This document shows positions 8,315 through 18,148 of a DNA stretch of 64,000 nt, one piece after another; the stretch's first letter is position 1; each line of letters opens with the position of its first letter. The translations under genes were made by a program, and so were the position numbers. Location: contig NZ_KE159646.1 of the NCBI RefSeq assembly GCF_000403355.2, positions 2,221,561 to 2,285,560 on the forward strand. Reading direction: 5' to 3'. The notes under the pieces were generated by a model that did no database searches, was not told the origin of the DNA, and saw nothing but the letters and a program-made list of their open reading frames with translations. The stretch is from Adlercreutzia caecimuris B7 (GTDB lineage: Bacteria > Actinomycetota > Coriobacteriia > Coriobacteriales > Eggerthellaceae).

Positions 8315-8953
8315 TTAGAAGACGCCGCATGCCTTCAGGCCGAATACGATAAGAGCGACAAGGCCGAGCATGAGGGCCCAGCTGAGAAAATAACAGCCCT
8401 TGTTCCCTTTGCGGCCCTGCTCCACAAGTCCATCCGTGAAGGAACGCTTCCGCTTGAGAATGGCCATGCCCTTCCTCTTCTCAGGCATCGGCTCGCGATT
8501 GCTGGGAAGCCACTGCCCCCGGCTTTCGATGATCTGATCGACTGCACGCCCCTCGAAGTCTACTTGGGGGCGGATTCCCTTTCCCATAAGGTTCGCAATA
8601 CCTTGCACGAAGGGCTCGAACACTGCCTTTTCCCGGGGGGTGTAGCCGAGCACCGCAGCCTGACCCCAGTATTCGCCCGGTTCAGGCTGTTCGGAAAATG
8701 CCACAAATGAGAGAATTGCCACCAATGTCATATCCTGGGCCTTTTTCAGGCTCAGCTCGCGGGAAAAGCCGGGGTCGAAGTGTCCGACGCGCGCTCCAAA
8801 GCGGTTGACCATCCAGGCCTTGTGCTCGCCTTCCTCGAGTACGCAGTCGATGGTGTATTCGTCGCCTACCAGGTTGTCAGAGCCGAGAAGTGCCGCCGCT
8901 TCTTGGCGAGATGCCGTTCGAAATGTTTGATATGTACCAAAATAGCGTTCCAT
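8315..8953 (-). CDS. Hypothetical protein with a C-terminal membrane anchor
   Basis: I do not recognise this 212-residue protein. The N-terminal 150 residues are soluble-looking (MERYFGTYQTFR, later VNRFGARVGHFDP). A basic segment (KRKGMAILKRKRSF) follows, and then one hydrophobic helix at about 187-208 at the extreme C-terminus, so it looks tail-anchored in the membrane. ATG 8953 is chosen because AGAAAGAACG precedes it. The longer frame to 9067 would overlap the promoter region of the divergent helicase gene. Confidence 0.6.
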   Translation of the reverse strand: MERYFGTYQTFRTASRQEAAALLGSDNLVGDEYTIDCVLEEGEHKAWMVNRFGARVGHFDPGFSRELSLKKAQDMTLVAILSFVAFSEQPEPGEYWGQAAVLGYTPREKAVFEPFVQGIANLMGKGIRPQVDFEGRAVDQIIESRGQWLPSNREPMPEKRKGMAILKRKRSFTDGLVEQGRKGNKGCYFLSWALMLGLVALIVFGLKACGVF

Positions 8954-9037
8954 AGCGTTCTTTCTGATCGGGCTGATACAATACCGTGAGTTGTTGAGCA
9001 CACCATAACCGACGCCCGCGTCTCTTGGAACACTCGT

Positions 9038-12000
9038 ATGGACGAGGTTCCTTTTTTTCGGCACCAAGGGCGAGCCGCGAAGATAGGCACCATCATGATT
9101 CGAGATACCACCCCGCTCGAAAGCCAGCTGAAAGACTTCATTACCGACGGAACCCCCGAGGACGTTGTTGCCTTGTACGAAAGTCTCCCGCGTCTTGCCC
9201 GCGAAGGAGAATTCGGCGTATTCGACGAAAACGTCGTGGTGCTCGATACCGAAACGACCGGGTTTTCACTCAATCACGACGAGCTAACCCAGATTGCCGC
9301 TGCTCGTGTGGAAAGAGGGGAAATCGTCGAGTGGTTCACGACGTTTGTTAACCCCGGTAAGCCTATCCCGGAAGAAGTGGCCCATCTTACAAACATCCAC
9401 GACAGTGACGTGGCACACGCCCCCAGCCCCTCCGAGGCTCTCGCGCAACTGGCGGCCTTCGTGGGTGATGCTATTGTTGTGGCTCACAACGCCGAGTTCG
9501 ACCGCAATTTCACGACTAAGCATCCGGCGGGGTACCCTCTGTTGGAGAACACTTGGGTCGATTCCCTCGATTTGTCTCGCATCGCGTTGCCGCGTATGAA
9601 ATCCCATCGACTCATCGACTTGGTGAAGGCGTTCGGGCAGGTGCGCTCCACCCATCGTGCCGACGAGGATGTGGCTGCTACCTGCGCGTTGCTGCGTATT
9701 CTGCTGGCTGCGGTAGACGTTATGCCCCCTCAGCTGCTTCGCGAAATTGCCGCGATGGCTACGCCCGAGCAGTGGCCCACGGTTGTCGTTTTCCAGTATT
9801 TCGCCCAGATCCACACCCCTGAGGGTGAAAAGCCCCTCCCCTTTTCCCTGCGCTCTCTTCGACGCGAGCGGGTTGCCCGGCTCGATTTGCGTCCTCTGAG
9901 CGATGCCTCAGAGGTCCCTCAACCGCTCGTCTTCCCCACAAGCGATACGGTTTCCCAAGCATTCGCTCCCGACGGGGCGGTGGGGTCTATGTATCCCGAC
10001 TACGAGCAGCGAGAAGAGCAGGTCGCCATGGCCGAAGCCGTTCGCAGCGCCTTCGCCCGCTCGCAGAACCTCATGGTGGAGGCCGGTACGGGGGTGGGGA
10101 AGTCGATGGCCTATCTGCTTCCCTCAGTTATTACCGCACGGGACAACAAGATCAACATCGGTGTGGCTACCAAGACCAACGCTCTGCTCGATCAGCTGAT
10201 GTATCACGAGTTGCCGGCCTTGGAGCAAGCTCTCGGCTCGTCGTTTACCTATGCAGCGCTCAAAGGTTTCTCCCATTATCCGTGCTTGCACAAGATTGAG
10301 CGTGCGGTTGTGGAAGGTCCTCGGATGCGCACGATCGGCAAGGACGAGAAGCATCAGGCCCCCGCTCTTGCCGGCCTTTTGTCCTTTATCAACCAGACGG
10401 CTTACGATGATATGGACAACTTGAAGATTGACTTCCGGCTGCTCCCTCGTTGGGCTATTACGACGACCAGCCATGACTGCCTGCGTCGAAAATGTCCCTT
10501 CTTCGGCACGTCCTGTTTCGTGCACGGTGCCCGCCGTCGGGCTGAGGCGTCGAATATCGTAGTGACCAACCATAGCCTGTTGTTTTGCGATCTTGCGGCC
10601 GACGGAGGGCTGTTGCCCCCTATTCGCTATTGGATCGTGGATGAGGCCCATGGGGCCGAGCAGGAGGCGCGTCGTGCGTTCTCGTTGGAGCTCTCGGAGG
10701 AGAATATACTCTCCCTGGCTCGACGGGTTTCATCTGAGGAGTCGCGGAGGAACGTTTTTATTCGAGCTGAACGGAGCGTCGTTGTGACGGGGAGCGAATC
10801 CTCGACAACGCTCTTCTACGGTTTGACGGCTAAAGCGCGTAACGCCGGCGCGAGGTTCGCCGATTCCGCGCGGACATTCTGCGCGAGTCTTCCCAATCTG
10901 CTTTACTTTGAGGGCAATCGGCGCTCGAAGGGGTATGAGAACATCGATTTGTGGCTTAACGACGACGTGCGTGCCTCCTCGGTGTTCCAAGGGGTTGCCA
11001 GCGCTGCCCGCGAAATGGCCGCCGATGCAGAAAAGCTCGTTACCGCATGTCAGGAGCTTGTCGGCTATCTGGACGATATCGAAGGGGTTGCCGTTGTTCA
11101 GCGCGAGATCGCCGCTATCGCCATGGAGCTCAAGGAGATTCTCCAGGCGGTGGAGATTATCTGCGTGCAATGCCCCGAGCAGTATGTTTACGCGGCGAAC
11201 CTGAACCGCAAGAATGACAAGTCCCAAAACAAGCTGGAAGCGCTTCTGCTCAACGTCGGCCAGGAGCTTGATTGGAGCTGGTTCGCGAACACTAATTCGG
11301 TGGTGTTTGCTTCCGCCACGCTGACCGTTGACGGGAAGTTCACGAGCTTCGCCCAGGCCATGGGCTTGAACACCAGCGAGCATTCCCAGGCCGACGAGCT
11401 TCTGCTTGCATCGAGCTACGATTTCGACAATCAGATGACCATCTACGTTGTCAGCGATATGCCCGAACCGAACGACCCGGCATATCTGCCCGCCCTGCAG
11501 CAGCTTCTCATAGGAGCCCATCGCGCCCAGCAGGGTTCTATGCTCACGTTGTTCACCAACCGTCGCGAAATGGAAAAGTGCTTCGAGGAGGTGCAGCCAG
11601 CCCTTAAAGAGGACGATCTGCGCCTGGTATGTCAGAAGTGGGGCGTTTCGGTAAAGGGGTTGCGCGATGATTTCATCGCCGATGAGCATCTGTCGCTTTT
11701 CGCCCTCAAGAGTTTCTGGGAGGGCTTTGATGCGCCGGGGGCCACGCTGAAGGGGGTAGTCATCCCGAAGCTGCCCTTCGCAAAACCGACTGACCCCCTG
11801 TCCTGCGAGCGCGCTGCCCGTGACGATGCGGCCTGGCGCCGTTACGTACTGCCCGCAGCGGTATTGGAGACCAAGCAGGCTGCAGGCCGCTTGATACGCA
11901 AAGCAAACGATAGGGGCATTCTCATTTTGGCTGACAAACGCCTGGTGACCAAGGGGTACGGAAAGACGTTTCTGCGCTCGATGCCGAGCCAGAACATTCG

Positions 12001-12052
12001 CTTCTGCTCGGCTGCCGAGATCATTGCGGATATCGAGCGGGCGAATCGGTAG
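9038..12052 (+). CDS. dinG: DnaQ-like 3'-5' exonuclease fused to a DinG-type helicase
   Basis: A fusion of a DEDDh exonuclease and an XPD/DinG superfamily-2 helicase, probably acting in DNA repair or on structured DNA and R-loops. The exonuclease part has DTETTG at 70-75, HNAEFD at about 150 and HRADED at about 206. The helicase part has Walker A EAGTGVGKS at about 348 and VDEAH at about 534. Cysteines between them (CLHK, then CLRRKCPFFGTSC) suit an iron-sulfur cluster. The domain order matches Firmicutes DinG. ATG 9095 is an equally possible start and neither has a strong ribosome-binding site. Confidence 0.85.
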   Translation: MDEVPFFRHQGRAAKIGTIMIRDTTPLESQLKDFITDGTPEDVVALYESLPRLAREGEFGVFDENVVVLDTETTGFSLNHDELTQIAAARVERGEIVEWFTTFVNPGKPIPEEVAHLTNIHDSDVAHAPSPSEALAQLAAFVGDAIVVAHNAEFDRNFTTKHPAGYPLLENTWVDSLDLSRIALPRMKSHRLIDLVKAFGQVRSTHRADEDVAATCALLRILLAAVDVMPPQLLREIAAMATPEQWPTVVVFQYFAQIHTPEGEKPLPFSLRSLRRERVARLDLRPLSDASEVPQPLVFPTSDTVSQAFAPDGAVGSMYPDYEQREEQVAMAEAVRSAFARSQNLMVEAGTGVGKSMAYLLPSVITARDNKINIGVATKTNALLDQLMYHELPALEQALGSSFTYAALKGFSHYPCLHKIERAVVEGPRMRTIGKDEKHQAPALAGLLSFINQTAYDDMDNLKIDFRLLPRWAITTTSHDCLRRKCPFFGTSCFVHGARRRAEASNIVVTNHSLLFCDLAADGGLLPPIRYWIVDEAHGAEQEARRAFSLELSEENILSLARRVSSEESRRNVFIRAERSVVVTGSESSTTLFYGLTAKARNAGARFADSARTFCASLPNLLYFEGNRRSKGYENIDLWLNDDVRASSVFQGVASAAREMAADAEKLVTACQELVGYLDDIEGVAVVQREIAAIAMELKEILQAVEIICVQCPEQYVYAANLNRKNDKSQNKLEALLLNVGQELDWSWFANTNSVVFASATLTVDGKFTSFAQAMGLNTSEHSQADELLLASSYDFDNQMTIYVVSDMPEPNDPAYLPALQQLLIGAHRAQQGSMLTLFTNRREMEKCFEEVQPALKEDDLRLVCQKWGVSVKGLRDDFIADEHLSLFALKSFWEGFDAPGATLKGVVIPKLPFAKPTDPLSCERAARDDAAWRRYVLPAAVLETKQAAGRLIRKANDRGILILADKRLVTKGYGKTFLRSMPSQNIRFCSAAEIIADIERANR

Positions 12053-12067
12053 GGCGTGCGGTTACTT

Positions 12068-13327
12068 ATGGCGCGGAAGAAAACCCAACACGCCCTTCAT
12101 ATCAAGAGTCACACTCACGGCTCTTCGAATGAGATATCGTTCAGCGTGCTGGATGCCGCTCGGGAGGCGCGCGATGCGGAGAGTCGCGACCGTCGTCGGA
12201 GCACGGCGGGGACGGGTGGAATCTCCCTTTTTACGCTCGGATCTTCTCGGAAGCCTCGTTCGACTCCGACCAAGGGGCAGCACATCGTTCTTCCAGAAGG
12301 TGGCGCGTCCGCACAGCGGCGGGAAAAATCTTCGACCGCGGCGTTCTCCCCGCAGATAGAGCGCAAGATTCCTGGGGCTATTACCGCAGTGGTCATCGTT
12401 TGTGTGGTAATCGCCCTCGCTCTTACGGTGAGCCAGACCTTGCTGCAGGTAAATGTTCGGCAGACATCGTTTCGCGATCAGCTGATGTCCCAGATCAACG
12501 TGGTGAACACATGCGATCAGACCTTGATCCCCTTCGATAAACTCGTCATGGCGCAATACGATAAGGACCGCTTTTCCTCGACTGCCGCCGCTCCTCCCCC
12601 CTCGTTCGAAGAGCTTACGGAGTCCTATCGGGCGGTTGTGGGGGATATTGCTCCCTCTCGCACGCAGTTGGAGGATGCCATCGCGGCTTTGGAGGCGCTC
12701 GTGCCGTCGCTGTCGGACAACAAGGACAAGGAAGCCGCCCATCAGGCCATCACGGCGGCGCGGGCTCGTTTGAACATGCTCGAATCCGGTGTAGGCATCA
12801 TCGATGAGTCGTTGATGGCGACCGAGGCCTTTGCTCAGACCCAAAAGGGGTGGAAGAAGCTGATCGACGCTGACGCCGCCGCTCGTGAGGCAACGAGCTT
12901 GCTGAGGGATATGAGCAAGGAGAACGTAAAAGCCTCGCTGGCCCGATCCTCTGAGGCGGTAACCCTCCTCTCCGAAGCTCATTCGCTGTTTTCCCAGGCT
13001 CATGAGGGGTATCCTTCCCTCGATCTGCAGGATCTCATCGACTACGCTGCCAAACGCGAGGAGGCGCAGAATACTGCGATTATGGCCGACCAGGCATACC
13101 TCGATCGTGACAAGGAGATGCTTGAGCAGCGCAACGCTGAGTACAACCGACTCGAGGAAGAAGCGGCAGCTTTGGCGGAGAAAATGGGCGACGATCCGGC
13201 TCAGAAGGTCGTCGACCTCTATAACGCCTCAATCGCCGAAAATGTGCAAAGCTACGATGCCGAGCGGGTGAAAGCTGGAAATGCTGATACGTTTCTCCGT
13301 GATTACTTGGGAAGCGTAAATGAATAG
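12068..13327 (+). CDS. Single-pass membrane protein with an extracytoplasmic coiled coil
   Basis: An unrecognised 419-residue protein. A basic, serine-rich cytoplasmic N-terminus of about 100 residues precedes one transmembrane helix (about 101-125, ITAVVIVCVVIALALTV). A roughly 290-residue alpha-helical, alanine/glutamate-rich outer domain with coiled-coil character follows (SKENVKASLARSSEAVTLL, RLEEEAAALAEKM). ATG 12068 gives MARKKTQ; a GTG at 12056 is an alternative. It follows the helicase by 15 bp and precedes the pseudo-M28 protein by 59 bp on the same strand. Confidence 0.7.
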   Translation: MARKKTQHALHIKSHTHGSSNEISFSVLDAAREARDAESRDRRRSTAGTGGISLFTLGSSRKPRSTPTKGQHIVLPEGGASAQRREKSSTAAFSPQIERKIPGAITAVVIVCVVIALALTVSQTLLQVNVRQTSFRDQLMSQINVVNTCDQTLIPFDKLVMAQYDKDRFSSTAAAPPPSFEELTESYRAVVGDIAPSRTQLEDAIAALEALVPSLSDNKDKEAAHQAITAARARLNMLESGVGIIDESLMATEAFAQTQKGWKKLIDADAAAREATSLLRDMSKENVKASLARSSEAVTLLSEAHSLFSQAHEGYPSLDLQDLIDYAAKREEAQNTAIMADQAYLDRDKEMLEQRNAEYNRLEEEAAALAEKMGDDPAQKVVDLYNASIAENVQSYDAERVKAGNADTFLRDYLGSVNE

Positions 13328-13386
13328 CGTATACTAGTAATAATTGTGTCAACTACAACCTCTGAGAACGAGGAAAGGCATCGGAC

Positions 13387-16300
13387 ATGGCCGACCTAAA
13401 CGAACATGTTGCATATCTCTCCCAGGAGATCGGTCCGCGCCCGGCGGGTACCGAAGAGGAGCAGCGTGCAGCTCTGTATATTAGCGAGCAGTTCTCCAAC
13501 GAAATGGGTCTGCTTACTACTATGGAAGATTTCCAATGCAACCCCGACAGCGGCCTGCCCCGTGCGCTGCTCTCGGGGGTTTCTGTTGCCGTAACTGTCC
13601 TGGCTGTGTTCCTCTCAGTGGCGGTTGTGCCAGCTATCGTCCTCGATATCCTCTGCATCCTGCTTATCGCTGCCGAAATTTTCGAGAAACCGATCCTCTC
13701 GCGCTTTCTCAATAGGGGAGTGAGCCAGAATGTTGTGGCGAAGTACGTCCCCCTCCGCTCCACGAATCGCTCTTCCCGCCGCCGCAAGGTAGTTATTGTG
13801 GCGAATTACGATAGCGGCAAAGTGCGTCGCGACCTATCCGACGGGGTGGTGTCTGCGTTGCCGGCGATCTATTGGATGGAATTCGCCGCTATGGCGATTA
13901 TGCCCGTTGTGCTTCTCATTCGCTTCTTCATGGCTCCCGAGGGAACCGCGTTGGTGGCATTCGACGTGCTCCTCGGCGTTCTCTCCCTCCTCGCCGTTCT
14001 CCCGGTGGTGTCGTTCGTGCTTGAGAAGCTCGCCGACTACAACGAGGGTGCCAACTGCAACGCTTCGGGTGTAGCCGTCATGATTGAGGTAGCCGCTCGG
14101 GTGATGGCTTCCCGCGATCTGCCTGATATGGAGGAGCCTTCTATCCACGGTGAGGAAGCCGCCGTTTCGGCGGGGTTGGCACCGGAAGGGGCCGATCTGG
14201 TGTATAACGCCCCCTCGAACACTGATGAACTAGGCTCCTCGATGGAATCGGCAGCTCAGCGCCTCGCTGCTGCGAAGGCCGCTGTGGCCGCTCTCTCGGG
14301 CAAGCCGGTTGAGGAAACGCAGGTTGATGCTGCGGCGGCGTCTCCGGTGGAGGCTCCCGCGACGATCCAGGAGGATGCGTCTTTCGAGGAGACGGCGGAG
14401 CCTGTGGTCGACATCGCTGCGACTGTTGCCGAGCCGGTTGTTGCCCCCTCCATGGTTCCGACGTCCGCGCCGGAGCCCTCGGTGCCCGATTGGTTCAAGA
14501 AAGGCCAGGAGCAGGCAAAGAAGCCGAAAGTTGAAAAGCCTGCCCAGCGCTCGCGCTACGCTGCGGCCTTGGAACACGCCGAAGAGGAAATACACGCCCG
14601 CGCGACGGCGAGAAAAAGCGCTCCCGACGAGCTGAGCGAGCGTATGCGCGGGATGAGGGCCTCGGTCCAGGCTGCTTCAGCCGCTGCCGGCGCTACGCCG
14701 ACAGGCGTCATTCCCGTAACCGTTGCCGAGCAGGTTCTCACCGAGGCGCCGGAGCCCGTTCCCTCCATCGGCGAGGCTGCTCCTCCCGTACCCACCTCGG
14801 AGTCCGTGGCCGCTCCTGCGGATGAGTCCGCGTCTGCCCTTATAGTCGATTCCGCGGCCACGCCCGTTGCTCCGCCCTCCGCGCCGGCCCCTGCGCCCGC
14901 CCACGCGGCACCTCGTGCAATTGCGGGCGATCCCGAAATTGCTTCGATTGGAGGAGTGCCCGACCCCGCCGCACCCGCGACTTCCGCTCCTTCCTCCGCG
15001 CCGCTTCAGTCTGCTCCGCCGGCTTCGCTGCCTCACGACGATGATCCCAACATCAGCGTTCGCGAGAGCCGCCGCCCCTTGACCGGCTCAATGTCCGCCG
15101 TGCCCGAGGTCCTTCCCGATCTTTCTGGAGTGCCCACTCCCGCTAATGCTGCATCCGAGGCTCCCGCCTCGCGCCGTCTGGTCATTCCCGCTGTTCAGGG
15201 GAGCCCTGCGGGCGAAGAGTCGGTCCCCGCTCCTTCGGGCCGCAAGCGCCGCGCCATTTCTCTTCCTCAGATCGGGGTATCCCAAGAGTTGCCGCGCATT
15301 TCGATGGACGAGCGACAGCAGGCGGCCCCCCTTGCCGAGGAGCGTCCCGCTAGCGACGGCCGCGTTCATGATTTGAGCGCCATTGTCCCGTCGGTGGCCC
15401 AGCAGGCCGCCGATCCCGCTGCGACCATCGCGACGCCTCAGATGGAGTCCGCCTTGCGCGGGTCAATGCCCTCGCTCGCCCAGACTCCCGCTGACCCCTC
15501 TCTGTCGGGGAGCATCAGCCTTGCGGGGTCTTTCTCCTCCATGGGAGCGACGGGCGCCGCAGCTCCTATTGGGGACGAGCTGCTGGAGAACGCCGCAGCC
15601 GATGACTTGTACGTGGAAGATATCGATGACACCGCTTATCGCGAGCAGGTAACGGAGACGGGGGCTATGGCCGGCCCAGGTTATGTGGAAATGCCCAAGA
15701 GCCGATTCGGTCGCCTGTTCGGACGCAAGCGCCGCAAGGAGCAGGTGCAGGAATCCACGCCCCAAGAGTGGCTCAACGTGGAAGATGATTTTGAGGCTCA
15801 GCAGGTCGGCGCCTCCCGTGGCGGCTGGGAAAGCTTCCGCCAGGAAGATGCCCCGAATGACCAAACGGTCGCCTTCACGCCTGATTACTTCGAGGAAGCC
15901 TTCTCCGAGGAGCAGGAGTTCGGCTACGAGCAGCCCCGCGGCCGCCGCCGCTACGAGGGCGGTGCCTTCTCCCTGGGGGAAGAGCCTGGCGATGATGTAT
16001 TCGAGGAGGAGGCTCCTTCCGAACCCGTGAGCCCCTTCGCCGAGGGTCTTCCCGCTGATTTCGTCTTCGAGACCGAGGGCGCCCAGGATCAGATTGAGCA
16101 GTTCCACAGCCAGCGCGTCGATATCGAGGTGTGGTTTGTGGCGCTTGGAGCCGAGTTGGCCGGCAATGGGGGCATGCGCGCTTTCATGTACGCCCATGCC
16201 GCCGAGCTCAAGGGCTCCATTATCGTCGATTTGGAGGCCCTGGGCGATGGCGCCCTCTCCCTTATCGAGAAGGAAGGCACGTATTTGCCGAAAAAGGCAT

Positions 16301-16554
16301 CGAGTCGTATGAAGCGCCTGGCTAAAAAAGCCGGACAGGCCGTGGGGCTGGCTGTGCCGTCGGAGACGATGGAATGGCGCAACAGTACCGCAGCCTATGC
16401 CCTGAAACACGGGCAGCAGGCGATGCATCTCGCTGGTATGAACGGCAAGAAGCCAGCCTTCTTTGCTCAAGCCGATGATGTGATTGAGAATCTCGATCCC
16501 GACAAGCTTGCCCTTAACAGCGATTTCGTGATGGAACTGCTCAAGCACATCTAG
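13387..16554 (+). CDS. M28-peptidase-like membrane protein with a long disordered insert and lost metal ligands
   Basis: A 1055-residue protein whose ends together resemble an M28 zinc aminopeptidase. The N-terminal part has IGPRPAGTEEE, two hydrophobic pairs (about 60-100 and 156-212), then NYDS at 140-143 and GANCNASG at 221-228. After about 690 residues of proline/alanine/acid-rich low complexity, the fold resumes with FVALGAEL at about 917-924, VDLEALG and DDVIENLD. Each usual zinc ligand appears replaced (H to N, D to C, EE to EL, the late H to A or Q), so it is probably not a peptidase. Start ATG 13387 follows GAGGAAAGG. Confidence 0.7.
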   Translation: MADLNEHVAYLSQEIGPRPAGTEEEQRAALYISEQFSNEMGLLTTMEDFQCNPDSGLPRALLSGVSVAVTVLAVFLSVAVVPAIVLDILCILLIAAEIFEKPILSRFLNRGVSQNVVAKYVPLRSTNRSSRRRKVVIVANYDSGKVRRDLSDGVVSALPAIYWMEFAAMAIMPVVLLIRFFMAPEGTALVAFDVLLGVLSLLAVLPVVSFVLEKLADYNEGANCNASGVAVMIEVAARVMASRDLPDMEEPSIHGEEAAVSAGLAPEGADLVYNAPSNTDELGSSMESAAQRLAAAKAAVAALSGKPVEETQVDAAAASPVEAPATIQEDASFEETAEPVVDIAATVAEPVVAPSMVPTSAPEPSVPDWFKKGQEQAKKPKVEKPAQRSRYAAALEHAEEEIHARATARKSAPDELSERMRGMRASVQAASAAAGATPTGVIPVTVAEQVLTEAPEPVPSIGEAAPPVPTSESVAAPADESASALIVDSAATPVAPPSAPAPAPAHAAPRAIAGDPEIASIGGVPDPAAPATSAPSSAPLQSAPPASLPHDDDPNISVRESRRPLTGSMSAVPEVLPDLSGVPTPANAASEAPASRRLVIPAVQGSPAGEESVPAPSGRKRRAISLPQIGVSQELPRISMDERQQAAPLAEERPASDGRVHDLSAIVPSVAQQAADPAATIATPQMESALRGSMPSLAQTPADPSLSGSISLAGSFSSMGATGAAAPIGDELLENAAADDLYVEDIDDTAYREQVTETGAMAGPGYVEMPKSRFGRLFGRKRRKEQVQESTPQEWLNVEDDFEAQQVGASRGGWESFRQEDAPNDQTVAFTPDYFEEAFSEEQEFGYEQPRGRRRYEGGAFSLGEEPGDDVFEEEAPSEPVSPFAEGLPADFVFETEGAQDQIEQFHSQRVDIEVWFVALGAELAGNGGMRAFMYAHAAELKGSIIVDLEALGDGALSLIEKEGTYLPKKASSRMKRLAKKAGQAVGLAVPSETMEWRNSTAAYALKHGQQAMHLAGMNGKKPAFFAQADDVIENLDPDKLALNSDFVMELLKHI

Positions 16555-16605
16555 GATGCATTCCCGCGGAGCAGAGGCGTTTCATGGTAGAATCACTTCT
16601 CATCC

Positions 16606-16681
16606 GCCCCCGTAGCTCAGCGGATAGAGCGTCGGTTTCCTAAACCGTGCGTCGGAGGTTCGAGTCCTCTCGGGGGCGCCA
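16606..16681 (+). tRNA. tRNA-Arg(CCT)
   Basis: A 76-nt cloverleaf with an encoded CCA. The acceptor GCCCCCG pairs with CGGGGGC, the D-stem is GCTC/GAGC, the anticodon loop TTCCTAA gives anticodon CCT, and the T-arm contains GGTTCGAGTCC. It reads AGG codons. One T-T mismatch closes the anticodon stem. A TAGAAT box lies at 16588-16593. Confidence 0.95.
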
Positions 16682-16690
16682 GGTATACCA

Positions 16691-16718
16691 GAGGCAAGGG
16701 AGCCCCCTTGCCTCTTTT
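16691..16718 (+). terminator. Terminator after tRNA-Arg
   Basis: GAGGCAAGGG pairs with CCCTTGCCTC, followed by TTTT, 10 bp after the tRNA. Confidence 0.85.
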
Positions 16719-17024
16719 GCTGATAGGAAACGAGGGGCATCTTCTCTCGAATGTGGTTCGGGGGAGGTTTTCTGACGGTTCGCGGACGGCTCTACAGCGA
16801 CAAGACGGTGGTTCGGGGGCGGCTTCAAGGGGGACTACCTGGGTACTGTTTGACGGTTTTGCGATGCTAGAGTCTTCCTGCGACCGAAGCAATGTGTGAT
16901 TACCGTGGTGGACTGAGACAGCAGAAGGCTTCGCAGGAGGCGCTCTGATACACTATTCAGGCTATTCCTGCTCCGGTGTTGCCTTCACCAGCCCGGAGTC
17001 GTAGAGTCCAAAGGAGGTGAGCTG
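16719..17024. other. Gene-free region upstream of rpsF
   Basis: About 300 bp with no supported gene. It must hold the promoter of rpsF-ssb-rpsR-rplI, but I see no consensus pair. A TACACT at about 16949 is the only -10 candidate. The rpsF ribosome-binding site AAGGAGGTGA lies at its right end. Confidence 0.4.
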
Positions 17025-17318
17025 ATGAAGGCTTATGAACTGCTGTTTATTGTTGCCCCCACGATCGATGACGAGACGCGCGCTGGCGTGATGAAGCGCA
17101 TCGAGACCACGCTGGCCGAGGCCAACGGTGTTGTGGACAATGTCGACAACTGGGGCAAGCGCAAACTCGCTTATGAGATCAACGGTCTGTCTGATGGCGA
17201 CTACACTCTCATCGATTTCCATGCTGATCCGCAGAGCATCGCCGAGCTCGACCGCGTGCTGCGCATCAATGATGCCGTGGTGCGTCATATGGTCGTCGCC
17301 CGCACCGATCGCGACTAG
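17025..17318 (+). CDS. rpsF: 30S ribosomal protein S6
   Basis: A 97-residue small-subunit protein that binds 16S rRNA together with S18. It opens MKAYELLFIVAP and contains NWGKRKLAYEINGLSDGDY, both typical of S6. The start follows AAGGAGGTGA. It is the first gene of the conserved order rpsF-ssb-rpsR-rplI, in which S6 and S18, which bind each other, are encoded together with SSB. Confidence 0.97.
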   Translation: MKAYELLFIVAPTIDDETRAGVMKRIETTLAEANGVVDNVDNWGKRKLAYEINGLSDGDYTLIDFHADPQSIAELDRVLRINDAVVRHMVVARTDRD

Positions 17319-17366
17319 TTTGGAAATGGGCTCTCAAGGAGAGGCCCCCTGTGAGAAGAGGTAGAA

Positions 17367-17852
17367 ATGAGCATCAACCGTGTGATCATCAGCGGCAATC
17401 TGACCCGCGACCCCGAGCTGCGCAACACTCAGTCCGGCATGGCTGTGCTGAGCTTCGGCGTGGCGGTGAACGACCGCCGCAAGAATCCGACCACCGGCGA
17501 GTGGGAGGATTATCCGAACTTTGTGGACTGCACTATGTTCGGTGCCCGAGCCAACAGCTTGTCCCAGTACTTGTCCAAGGGCACGAAGGTGTCCATTGAG
17601 GGCAAACTGCGGTGGAGCCAGTGGGAGCGCGATGGCCAGAAGCGAAGCAAGCTGGAGGTCATCGTTGATGAGATTGAATTCATGTCGAGCCGCAACAGCA
17701 ACGGCGGGGGTTCGTCCTACGGCGGCGACACCTATGGGAATCAGGGCTACAGCACCCCGGCTCCGGCTTACAGTGCGCCCGCAGCTGCTGCTCCCGCGGC
17801 CCCGGTGATTGATGCCTCTTCTTCTGTGTACGATGATGACATTCCGTTTTAA
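17367..17852 (+). CDS. ssb: Single-stranded DNA-binding protein
   Basis: A 161-residue OB-fold protein coating single-stranded DNA in replication and repair. The first 110 residues have the core motifs ([38 protein letters not shown]). A glycine/alanine/proline-rich linker and the conserved acidic tip DDDIPF, the docking site for partner proteins, follow. It sits between rpsF and rpsR with gaps of 48 and 20 bp. No second ssb is seen in the element part of the window. Confidence 0.97.
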   Translation: MSINRVIISGNLTRDPELRNTQSGMAVLSFGVAVNDRRKNPTTGEWEDYPNFVDCTMFGARANSLSQYLSKGTKVSIEGKLRWSQWERDGQKRSKLEVIVDEIEFMSSRNSNGGGSSYGGDTYGNQGYSTPAPAYSAPAAAAPAAPVIDASSSVYDDDIPF

Positions 17853-17872
17853 GCGAAACGAAAGAGGTTAAC

Positions 17873-18133
17873 ATGGCCGATTACGCTAAGCAGCCTCGTC
17901 GTAAGTATTGCCAATTCTGCAAGGACGACGTGGAGTATGTCGACTACAAAGACACTCAAATGCTGCGCAAGTATGTTACCGATCGTGGCAAGATCAAGCC
18001 CCGTCGCGTGACTGGTGCCTGCACCCAGCACCAGCGCGACATCGCGGAGGCCGTCAAGCGCGCCCGCGTTATGGCTCTCATGCCCTATGCTGTGCCCGCC
18101 GTGAGCGGTCGTGGCGATCGCCGCAATCGCTAG
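17873..18133 (+). CDS. rpsR: 30S ribosomal protein S18
   Basis: An 86-residue basic protein that pairs with S6 on 16S rRNA. It shows the S18 core: [43 protein letters not shown] and the tail AIKRAR-like [12 protein letters not shown]. The RKYCQFC segment holds two cysteines and could bind zinc, as in the C+ forms of S18. It is spaced 20 bp from ssb and 15 bp from rplI. Confidence 0.97.
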   Translation: MADYAKQPRRKYCQFCKDDVEYVDYKDTQMLRKYVTDRGKIKPRRVTGACTQHQRDIAEAVKRARVMALMPYAVPAVSGRGDRRNR

Positions 18134-18148
18134 GCGAAGGAGGAAACT

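Noticed and set aside
16617-16892. Minus-strand frame containing PPRGLEPPTHGLGNRR
   Set aside because: This is the well-known spurious translation antisense to a tRNA, here tRNA-Arg.
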